This document shows positions 52,201 through 60,100 of a stretch of 64,000 nt of DNA, piece after piece (position 1 is the stretch's first letter; every line of letters begins with the position of its first letter). Below the pieces are notes generated by a model, which saw only the letters and a list, made by a program, of their open reading frames with translations, searched no databases and was not told the origin of the DNA. Where the stretch lies: the NCBI RefSeq assembly GCF_001949145.1, contig NW_019091527.1:351999-415998 (forward strand). Direction: 5' to 3'. The translations under genes were made by a program, and so were the position numbers. The DNA is from Acanthaster planci (lineage: Eukaryota; Echinodermata; Asteroidea; Valvatida; Acanthasteridae).

Positions 52201-55200
52201 CAGCTGCACCAAGTATCAAAGACTGGTAGGAAGGAAATGAACAATAATGTTTAACAAATCTATCTCATATTCTTCAACATTATCAATTTCACGGAACCAC
52301 AAAAGGGCCATTGTTCACAGAATGCTATCAAAGGTGCTTTCACACTGTTTACACCCTTGGGCAGTCAGGTGGGAAGTCGGGCATGCATTCTTTAGTTGAC
52401 TCCACGTCCTTTGATATCCCAATTTATTTTCTGCTAGGGCTTGAAATAAAAGTGCGTTTCAGTCCTACCCTGGACCCAAACTCAGCTAGCCTCATGGCTC
52501 TTCTAAATACCAAGTTATGCACTCATGATTAGCACTTTGTGTCAGCACTGTTACGTACAGTTGCAAAAGGTGCATTGACATATGCCTGTTATTCTTCCCT
52601 AAACTCCTAGCACCATACAACTGTATGTTCTGCTATTAAACGAACTGGGTGACAGTATTTTTCTGACTTGAATACATGAAGTAAAGCTTTGTTTACGTGT
52701 TAAACTTGCCACCTTAGTTGCAGCAAACGGAGCACATTTTCAACTTTTTGGATCTTAATATTCATGAGCCAAGGCATGATGCCACTCAAGGCAGAACAGG
52801 AGGGTCTCCGGATAGCTTTTGTGTACGAAATATGTATCACAACTTTTCTACATTTTCTTGAAGTAGGTTCCGTTTCATACTTGGTTTTCACATTAAACAC
52901 CATGTCTGGACAATAGTAATGGCCAATATTTTTTCAAAGATTATTGGTGGGTGATTTCGAAGGACCGATATTTGTACTGTTTTAATGCTCTTTCTGACAA
53001 GGAGTGCCTTCTATGACAACACAAATATAGCACCCCCATGCATACATTGATAAAAGCATTTTCTAAGAATTACGTGTAACATCTCCTTTTCACTTCCAAA
53101 ACAAGAATTTAGATCTTGTTTCATTTTGTAACACATGGTAGTAAGCATGAAAATAAACTGAGCTGAATATCCAATGCGTGTTAACTTTAAGCAGAGATTC
53201 TTCACTTACAGCAACAGGGCCCTCAAACTGGGCCCTGACTGCATGTTTGCAACGGTTTTATGAAGACTACTAAGCTCTTACTTGCAGGGAATCCATCAAT
53301 TTCATAAGCACAGCAAAAGAGGAAAAAGCGACCTTCATCAGTGATGTTACAATATAAATTTGCAAGTCCCTATGAATGAGCAACTGTTTGTAAACAACAT
53401 GAAATGCTATTTTAAAAGCAGCATGATTACCTGCAGCGATACATCAGCAGTGGTGCAAAAAACATCTTTGTATGAACTGTGAAGGCCGGCTCAAACTTCA
53501 GGCAACACAAAAGCAAAACGAATTTGACACCACGACAACTTAGTGGGAAAATTTTGCTCGAGTTGAAATGTGTTCAACTTTTATGCATTCGCTTTGCGAT
53601 TATTTGATCTGACGTCACAAATACGCGCCAAGTATGAACCAGAGCAAGGACACTGGACCCTGTTCATCAAGGTTTTCCCTCCTGCTTCTGAAATTTCCTT
53701 CCTCATTTCCGATTACTTTAGCAATGCAATCAATTGAGAATGGCATTGAGGGAGAAACATTCATTTTGGGCTATGCCAAATATCCAAATATTTGATCGAT
53801 TCTTGAATCTTCAAATGTTATTTTTTGAATTTGAATATTTAAATGCAAAATTCACGAAAAGGAAGGGACAATTTTTTGTTTTACATGAGAAAAATTGCAC
53901 TTTGAAGGCTTGTTGCAAGCAGTTTCAAATAAAAAGTGTCAGAAATCCTACAATTTAAAAAGTAAAATATTCTTTACACGACTTAAAAGGAGTAGAAATT
54001 TTCAACAGGGCAAGAAGTCTTGTTCATCTCTTAAATTTTGCTAAATCATAACTGAAGATACTCCTAGATGTGAGAAGCTATTATATTGATTAGAATGTAA
54101 AATTGTGTGTGTTATTGCAACTGATTTTGTATGGTTTGTTCATCAACAATCTGCCACTCGGTGCGACTGAACATTCGGATATTCGATCAAATTGAAGGTC
54201 GAATATTTGAAAAGTGAATTATATGAATTGACTCAGCCCTACATGCATTTCTGTAAAGCTTGTCATTGCTGAATGCTGACCACACGCACCTTCATGAGGA
54301 GTGGCTGTTCCTCAATCTGCTCGGCCATGCGACTGCTGGTCCTGACTGACACCCGGACCAACTCCACGGCCTCAATAGTCAGGAAGACTGGCTCTGACAG
54401 CCAGATTAGCTTATCGTAGACCCACAGGAACAGGTAGGGTACTACAGTGATGGGCAAGGCTAGTATGATGCAGAACAGTGCTGTTTGAAAGAACGGTATG
54501 AGCGACACCTGCATGTGTATGAAGAATATTGTTAGAAATTGACAAGCCTCCATTTTTTCTTTCTTTGAATGTCAGTCTTTCAAAGTAATTTAATTTAGAG
54601 ATTCTCAATGACACTAAAATGTAATACGTTCAAGTTAAAATAAAAGCACACAATGTTTGTAAATTATATTTAGAATCATTCCACTAACTTATGGTGTTTT
54701 TTTGGTTTATCACTGCAGGAGAATCAGAGAGACAAGATCTTTTATTTCAGGAAACTGCAATTCACCACATTAATTTGTCTTGGAAAACACACAAGTCCAC
54801 AGACCACTGTCTATTCCTTATTGGATGGAAATGCATGTACATGTCTGGAGTCAATCAATGTGTTAAAACCATCAAAAAGTAAAAACCTTAAATCTTTAGA
54901 AGGAAATCAGTCTTTCAGTGATTGCTCACAGCGACAATGCAGCGATCCATTTTTCTGGAAGCAACAATTGCACCTGGATGACTCATTCCATCATAAAGTC
55001 AGCTATTTCATTAATTATTTATTTACCAGTATGTATCAATATGATGTGTTTTGGCAAGTAAACATGGTAAAGTGGTGAGCCGTGGGGGAAAAAATTAGGC
55101 CTAATGTTTAGGACCGTATAGTAGCCAGGTCCCTTCTGGTAATTTCACCAACTGTTACCAAGTGTGCTTGGTTTTTCAGTAGGTGGCAAAATACATGTGA

Positions 55201-56764
55201 GGGCATGAAGGGGCCTGGAGACTCTACTGTAATGGATGTTAATTCTTTCACTTTTGTGTGGACCCTAAACTTACAACATAAGCCTTATGCTTATTGTTAA
55301 TAGTAATGTGTAATTGTGTATGGGTGATTTTGCATAATGGTAGTAAGGCATTGTGGGAAGGAAAAAAGGGCAATGATTGCTCCTTTTTCCTTTCTGCAGA
55401 CATGACAGACTGCATTCCTAAGAACGTCGGTCACTTTGGCACCTTGCCAACTCGGCACGTCTACCAACTTGACACCTCGTCAACTTGGCACCACGTCAGC
55501 GCCTAGCCAACTCGGCACCTTGCCAATTTAGCACCTCAAATGTTGCCTCCGGTCTGCATTGTCCAACTCGGCACCTGACCGACTCGGCACTCGAACCGAA
55601 GCAATTGGTTCTAATTCCGAGCATGTGCTTCGTTAATTTTAAATGATTTGGAGATTGGGTAATCCGCATGGATTATGGTAACCCAATTAGTTCAACAAAG
55701 AAATTCATAAAGAAACATAAAGAAAAAGATTGAAGGAAACCCATTTTTGAAATTTAAGTCCGATTTTATTTTAAAAAGAGAAAAATAACCCTTGCTTTAT
55801 CTTGGCAACTCTATGAAAGCTCGTTATCGAAGTTGCCCCTGTGTCTCCAGCCCCCCTGGCAGACCCAACCTGACCAACAAGCCGAGTGGCTACTGGGCCC
55901 AACTGAATACTCATATTGCTCTGCAAATACACGGCCCAGCCCACTGTGCACGCAACGCTGGCAACTGGTCACAGCTTACGGGCAGGCAGGGTGATCCATG
56001 CCGGCTGGGTCCAGCCGGTTATACTAACTGGGAGAGCTAAGACAGTGGTGGACTAGGCACCCTCTCGAAAAAAAAAAAAGACTGAGGCCAAGCCCTTTTT
56101 GAGAAACGAGCTATTTTAGAAACTTTTCTTGAACTTTTCTTGTCTAAAGATTTGGAGGTGTAGATTCCATTAATATAAAAACAAAATCTCCAAACAATGG
56201 GTCGGTTGGTTGGTTGGTTAGTGCAATGTTCCTGTACCTCATTCGCTTAGTCTTACTCTATCTACCGCGTACCGCATACAGTACGTTCCGTCCGTGTAGG
56301 TGCCGAGTTTGAGAGGTACCGTGTTGGCAAGGTGAATGCCGAGCTGGCAAGGTGCCGAGTTGGTGGGTGCCGAGTTGACCAGGTGCCGCGTTCGCAGGTA
56401 CCAAGTTGGCAAGGTGCCGAAGTGACCGGTTACCCATTTCTAATTCATATCATACCCACTGCTTGTGCAACTTCCAACACGGCCAACATCATGAACATGG
56501 GCATGTCAAAAAGAGTTGACATTTCAAAATGAAAAACGAATCCGATAATTTGATATAATTTCTTCTATCTTTAGAAATGACTTAATATTGTCAGTTTTTC
56601 AAACTTACCAATACACCTGGCAAAGCAGCGCCAATTAGTGTGTGTAACATCATCATCAAGGACAATCTAAGCACAACCTCCGGCCCACAAAATGACCCAA
56701 AGAGGGGCATCGTTATCAGCCAAAGTAATGGCACAATTGATAAACATTCCATAGGGAAACACAT
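22231..56764 (-). CDS. Unrecognised multi-pass membrane protein, 373 aa, eight coding exons
   Basis: I do not recognise the family. Minus-strand exons: 56609-56764, 54290-54508, 52131-52222, 50208-50272, 47273-47387, 41791-41852, 39805-39932, 22231-22515. All have GT-AG borders (mostly GTAAGT donors) and compatible phases, 1122 nt including the stop. The ATG at 56764 is the first in frame, with TAA TAA just upstream; ATG codons 5 and 19 are alternatives. Hydrophobic stretches lie near residues 8-25, 35-70, 72-89, 126-148, 156-174, 179-197, 225-246, 249-272, 301-317 and 348-363, suggesting about 8-10 membrane passes. A charged, helical segment (97-125, VELVRVSVRT then AEQIEEQ) and an acidic stretch (SDDYDDSSDE, 280-289) interrupt them. 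A sequon N-A-S at 216-218 is built across the exon 5/6 junction. The protein ends DEFVFDY. Head to head with TRMT44. Extra exons inside the 17.3-kb last intron cannot be excluded. Confidence 0.78.
23077..23294. mobile_element. Second member of the GGATCC-ended small element family, TAATG duplication
   Basis: The left end CAGACATGGATCCGGGGAGG and the reverse complement of the right end, CAGGGGCAGATTCAG, are degenerate inverted repeats resembling the ends at 21025-21270. Identical TAATG flanks (23072-23076 and 23295-23299) support a 5-bp target duplication. The interior is purine-rich and noncoding. Confidence 0.5.
24100..24285 (+). repeat. Degenerate AAATGAAAC-type minisatellite
   Basis: Repeated variants of GAAACAAAATGA, AAATGAAATGGAATGAACC and GATGAAACAAAGTG give a loose period near 10 bp. 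The plus strand is very poor in T-rich words. Copies are too diverged for a clean consensus. Confidence 0.4.
25240..25535 (+). repeat. 36-bp tandem minisatellite, about 8 copies
   Basis: The unit resembles GACTTGGTCAAAAGAAACTT followed by CCAAAGTTGGACATCT. Clear unit starts at 25405, 25441, 25477 and 25513 are exactly 36 bp apart; earlier units at 25240, 25276, 25312 and 25370 are more diverged, one carrying a deletion. Because 36 is divisible by three, a frame reads a 12-residue repeat (LVKRNFQxWTxD), but stops upstream and the intronic position argue against coding. Confidence 0.75.
27250..27679. mobile_element. Non-autonomous Tc1/mariner-type element (430 bp)
   Basis: The left end CAGTCATTTGCAAAAGTTTA and the reverse complement of the right end, CCGTCATTTGCAAAAGTTTA, match over about 28 bp with few differences. 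Each end is flanked by TA (27248-27249 and 27680-27681). The interior has no transposase frame, so it would have needed an enzyme in trans. Confidence 0.75.
29340..29515 (-). repeat. Dispersed repeat, copy A (minus orientation)
   Basis: The minus strand here aligns with the plus strand of 37955-38115. Shared landmarks are TCACAAGC(T/C)ATTC, ACAAAAGCATTC(C/T)TTTGT, TGTTCACC and repeated GG(T/A)CTTGTG words at the trailing end. Both copies can be translated with similar residues (KSI...LLLFT...DLVHGLV), but the two differ by too many stops outside this to call a gene. Confidence 0.55.
31371..31505. mobile_element. Inverted-repeat element with two internal hairpins
   Basis: Arms of 32 bp (31371-31402 and 31474-31505) begin GAAAGGTTTG(C/T)GGTAGCACC and differ at only two positions. 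Between and at the inner edge lie two perfect small hairpins: GGACTG-AGCACG-CAGTCC (31398-31415) and TGGTTCT-TTTC-AGAACCA (31435-31452). The whole could fold as a branched structure. No target duplication was identified. Confidence 0.65.
31805..31830. repeat. Perfect 11-bp hairpin
   Basis: GCTATGTGCTC and GAGCACATAGC are perfect inverted copies around a TGCT loop. It stands alone in intronic sequence with no obvious function. Confidence 0.6.
33968..34300 (+). repeat. Tandem duplication with a period of about 169 bp
   Basis: Two units share CATATGACCAATTTTCATC (34022 and 34190) and GTGGGCACAC (34088 and 34258), plus ACAGT(A/-)..GTGATC and AGAACCAA-like words. Spacing is 168-170 bp. Divergence is substantial, so the duplication is old, or the units are two copies of one repeat. 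Confidence 0.6.
34797..35276 (+). other. Open frame of 159 codons or conserved-looking noncoding block; not called as a gene
   Basis: This is the longest open frame outside the three genes, but no family is recognised and the frame is not flanked by convincing splice sites. The DNA is repeat-free and carries forkhead-like TAAACAAAC and several homeodomain-like words (GATTAATATT, ATTATTAATAA, TTTAATGAAC). It lies in an intron of the membrane-protein gene, on the opposite strand. Confidence 0.2.
36065..36145 (+). repeat. tRNA-like SINE fragment
   Basis: An A-box-like TTGGTGATCTAGAG is followed about 50 bp later by a B-box-like GGTCACTAGTTCAAGTTCC. The spacing fits a tRNA-derived internal Pol III promoter. 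No intact cloverleaf is present. Confidence 0.4.
37955..38115 (+). repeat. Dispersed repeat, copy B (plus orientation)
   Basis: Related to 29340-29515 on the opposite strand. After a conserved core (GTGACAAAAGCATTCTTTTG, TGTTCACC, GTTACTTATGAC) it ends in about five degenerate direct copies of GGACTTGTG spaced 10-20 bp. The trailing array suggests a short interspersed or Helitron-like unit; family unknown. Confidence 0.55.
40408..40856. mobile_element. piggyBac-like MITE with TTAA duplication
   Basis: TTAA (40404-40407) precedes GCCTAAAAGAGCTTGG, and CCAGCTCTTTTAGGG is followed by TTAA (40857-40860). The right end starts CCCTAAAAGAGC, as piggyBac ends usually start CCC; the left has one change. 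The 449-bp interior has no transposase frame. It lies between exons 6 and 7 of the membrane-protein gene. Confidence 0.75.
44661..44948. mobile_element. Fold-back element, almost wholly palindromic (288 bp)
   Basis: The left half from TATGGGCAAAGGTTGTATAG pairs with the right half ending CTATATGATCTTTGGTTAT. Identity rises toward the centre, where GATACGCCTGCGC and GCGCAGGCGTATC are perfect. The core at 44760-44845 is strongly GC- and CpG-rich in an otherwise AT-rich intron. A MITE of fold-back type is the likeliest reading. Confidence 0.65.
46551..46572. promoter_or_regulatory. Perfect 22-bp palindrome centred on a full CRE
   Basis: ATGTGGTTGACGTCAACCAC plus AT reads identically on both strands and contains TGACGTCA, the full CREB/ATF site, flanked by two inverted RUNX-like TGTGGTT words. 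It lies about 0.8 kb from exon 5 of the membrane-protein gene. Binding is inferred. Confidence 0.5.
48451..48640. mobile_element. Inverted-repeat element, arms about 80 bp
   Basis: Arms share CAAATACAGCATGGTTT at the outside and GAAAATAGTGGGAATT-CTGGTCCC-(G/T)(A/C)GGTGT inside, about 80% identical by eye. A short loop (CCAGACACAAAGTGG region) lies near 48536-48552. It fits a palindromic MITE; no target duplication was resolved. Confidence 0.65.
53487..53643. mobile_element. MITE-like inverted-repeat element
   Basis: The left end GGCTCAAACTTCAGGCAACAC and the reverse complement of the right end, CTGGTTCATACTTGGCGCGT, pair imperfectly. Inner words AGCAAAACGAAT and ATTCGCTTTGCG are also inverted. 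A TGACGTCA site lies in the right arm. It sits in intron 2 of the membrane-protein gene. Confidence 0.5.
55428..56428. mobile_element. 1-kb element with inverted terminal arrays of a ~16-bp tandem repeat
   Basis: The left part (55428-55590) holds about nine diverged copies of CAACTCGGCACCTTGC. The right part (about 56297-56428) holds the same unit reverse complemented, GCAAGGTGCCGAGTTGG, in about eight copies. The outermost bases are inverted: CGGTCACTTTGGCACC at the left and GGTGCCGAAGTGACCG at the right. The interior has no transposase frame, a 15-bp-arm palindrome near 55654-55692 (TTGGGTAATCC with GGTAACCCAA) and a (GGTT)n run near 56205. No target duplication was identified. It interrupts intron 1 of the membrane-protein gene. 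Confidence 0.7.
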
Positions 56765-57155
56765 AATGACTACTTATTACTTATTTGTCGATATTAAAGA
56801 AAATGTTAGGTCTTTATAAGTGCTTTAATCTTAACCCCTAGCAAAGTGGTTACTAATCGTGGAAACACACTGGCACTGCAGCGCACGCAGACGACGGGTT
56901 CGAATTTCGCAGCAAGCAAATAGTCCGTTTCTCTAATAGTAACACGCCAACTTTCACGTTATGACTATAACTTACATGTGGCGGGTACCAGACTTCAGGA
57001 CTACGCGTTTTTTCCCCAGCATGCATTATAGTCGGAAAATGGCAGCGCTTCCGGTGATGTTACGTATGATGCAGCGTTAGCGCTCATAAATTGTTTAATT
57101 TCTTGAATTTTGTGTATTTTCATACTGTGGCTCACTTTTACAAGCGGTAACAAGC
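56765..57155. promoter_or_regulatory. Head-to-head intergenic promoter region between the membrane-protein gene and TRMT44
   Basis: Only 391 bp separate the two start codons. The TRMT44 side holds a YY1-like AAAATGGCAGC (57036-57046) directly followed by an ETS/GABPA-like CTTCCGG (57048-57054), a combination common in housekeeping bidirectional promoters. No TATA box is evident. A tRNA-like relic lies in the other half (56838-56915). Transcription start sites are not determined by sequence alone. Confidence 0.6.
56838..56915 (+). repeat. tRNA-like relic in the shared promoter region
   Basis: A-box-like TAGCAAAGTGGTTACTAATC is followed about 45 bp later by B-box-like GGGTTCGAATTTC. Stems do not close well, so it is not a functional tRNA gene by eye; a SINE head or decayed tRNA is more likely. 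It lies 100-180 bp upstream of the membrane-protein start. Confidence 0.45.
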
Positions 57156-60100
57156 ATGGAAGGCATTAACTGGCGAAATATTAGAGGCATCGTAACCTCT
57201 TGTGGGGTGGAAACGTTTATGAAAGCAGTGGAAATTTGGCTGTTGAAACCGCACGTCGTTAACCGTAGACTTTCAGGAGCAGTCGTTGTGTGCAGAACGC
57301 ACACGACGTGTAAGAACAGTGCAGCGACGACGTTACGGCAGCTTATCAAACAGTTTTCAACCACAAGCTGCGAATTGAGAGACAGTTTCCTTACTGAGAG
57401 TATTGCAACATTTACGGAAGACCACTTGCATGACCTTGATTTGTCACATGGTAAAATTGGGGGTAGGCCTAGGCCTAAAAATGGAAACCTTCCAGAAAAT
57501 GAGCGCGTCAAAAGAGTATTTGAACTGGACGAGCAGAGTCACGATGTTGCAACTACTAGTCCACAGCTGTCAGATGAAACATACAGTTCAGCAGTTGAGC
57601 TGTATGTGAGGAAGCTTATACCGCGAATCACTGGACATACCAGACATGGAAATACTGAAGAATCCATGAATGAAATAATAATGATTGGTAATTAATAGCC
57701 TGACCGCCTTTTTAAACATTTGGACAGGGTCGGACTATTGACCGACAATATCTGAATGTTTAAAAAGGCAATTTGTAGAGTCTAAGTTACTGTAACTTGG
57801 ACATGTTGGACTACATGTAGATAGGCTGTCGGCCCTACTTATCACAGTATTGAGCCAGTACTAGCCATATGGGGCAGCGCAGACATCCGGGGTTAAACAA
57901 AAATACGGGTAGCAACCACACCGCGGCCGGTGAAAACAACTGCAATGAGCATGCGCAGATCAAAGAAAAGATTGCATAACTGGATCCTCGGACTAGCTGG
58001 TGCGTGCGTACGTTGCCAAGGTCCCTGTTTGCACCGGCGTAGTAGGCCTACCTGTCATTTTGTGAGAATACCGGATGTCCGTGCTGCCTCGTAGGCAGAT
58101 CAATTTTTCACCAATTTAGTTGTATGAAATTTCATTCTGTTGGTTATGTGTTCAGTCTGAACATGTCATAAATTTTGTTATTCTTGAGTTTTTTGAGTGG
58201 AGATGATGTAAATATAGTGTGTCGTGTGTACGTGTATTCAAACAGTGGAGGCGCACATCACAACTCGAGTCCCTGTATTTGGAGACCCTTTATTTGGAGA
58301 CAAAAGCAGTCTCCTGAAAGAGAAAATGTCTCCAAGGCGACAAGTTTTCCCAAGTGGGCTTAGGTACAAAAATATCCACATGCTACTGTCAATTTTTCTC
58401 CCATATTTTCCATTCATATAATTTAGTTACGTTGTTTTTATGAACTTTGTGCCATGTGACTTGATTAACTATATCATAAAGAATTGATGTTCAAAAAAAT
58501 TGTTTGAATGAAGTCTTTTCTCCACCCTTTATGTGCCATTGCAGACGCCTGCTTGTAATGGTGGGATCTCCATGCCCACTTGGAAAAAAATTTTCCCCAT
58601 TGTTTCTTTGTAGGGACTGGTTTTGTCCATAAAGGGACTTCGAAAAACAAGAACTGTCTCCGATGCGCCTTTATTGTCAACAGTGGATAGGTTAGAAAAA
58701 TGGAGAAAGAGTTCAGTATTCAGCCCATTCTTGGACTTTTGTGAACATCAACATGTTTTGAAAAACATACCTGAAACGACTTTTCCTCGGCTTCAGTTTT
58801 ACCCAAGCTGAATAGGATGGAGTTTGCCAACAGTGGTGGTGAGTACTATCGTGGAGGTGATGATTTCTATTAAATGTTTCATATTCTTCCAGATCATGTT
58901 GAGTGTGAAGCCACATTCATTCTTCTACAAAGAGAAATTGACAACTGGAATGCACTCCAAACGGTTTACAGACTGAGCTTCTCTTCAAAAGCATCAAGGT
59001 AATGTAACTTATTCAACAGGAAAGGTTCTTCAGTTTAAAAAGTCATATGCTGCACATTCCAATATTGAATAGTTGTTACTTTTTGCTTCAAGAACAAGTG
59101 AAATTTATAAGTGTGCAGACATTTCGTATGAGTTATGAATTTGTAAATAAGAAAGGACAGGACAATTAACACGAGAGACGTAAACACTGGTAAAGGCAAA
59201 GAACTGCTAACAAAGTGCAGCAATTGGAAAAAAAAATTCAAAGTATCTTTCCAAATGGCATGAACATCTGCACAACTGTGAAACTCCTTTTGACATATCC
59301 ATCCTCTCCTCAGGATTAGTCTCCATATTTCAGAGAACTACAAAGAGCCGCAGTCCCCATCCCTAGCTGTCACATGTCCAACGGTAGCCTGGCTGCAAGA
59401 CTGCTTACTGCCCAAGATAGCCAAGTGGGCATCCAAAGTCAGTGCCGATGCCCCAGTGAAGAGTTCCCAGGTCCTCGTATCCATGGAGAAATACAGCGCT
59501 CTGTACGGGAAACTGAAGAAAAAATACGGAGCAAAATTTGTCAAGGTGTGGAAAAAGATTTTTGTCTCTACAGCCCCTTCAAAATCAGACAGGATATACA
59601 GAATATAGTGAAATAACCAAATCTCTCTGAATAAAAGAAATTGAACTGATGGCAATAAAAACTAAAATCAAGAAAAGTGTGGATGAAATGTAGTGAAAAG
59701 TAATTGCAATTTTGTGATATGTGATTGTAACTTGTATATCTCTACTCTGGGTTACACAGAACCTCGTAGAATCGTTGTAAAAATGGGTATATCTTTGTAT
59801 TAAGATAATTCTCAACAGTGTTCATTAAATAGAAATCAGTGGTGCAAAATTGAGTTTAGCACTCAGAATTACAGATTCAAATCTAGCAGAGGTTGCACAA
59901 TCTTTTTGTGAAAACTGTATAAAATAACCGCAGAAGTATTTGGAAAAAAAAGAATTCCAAGTCCTTGATGTCAAGACACCAATGCATTTCTATAAGGTAA
60001 TAACATGCAATATAGCTTTGAACTTGCAACAAATTCTACTCAGAAATGCTTCCATAATGTCGTATACAAGGATTTGATGAAAAATTGGTCGTAGTATTAT

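Noticed and set aside
58260-58680. Possible inverted-repeat element in TRMT44 intron 1 (CCCAAGTGGGC and GCCCACTTGG)
   Set aside because: Only the inner words pair well; outer ends do not match and no flanking duplication was found.
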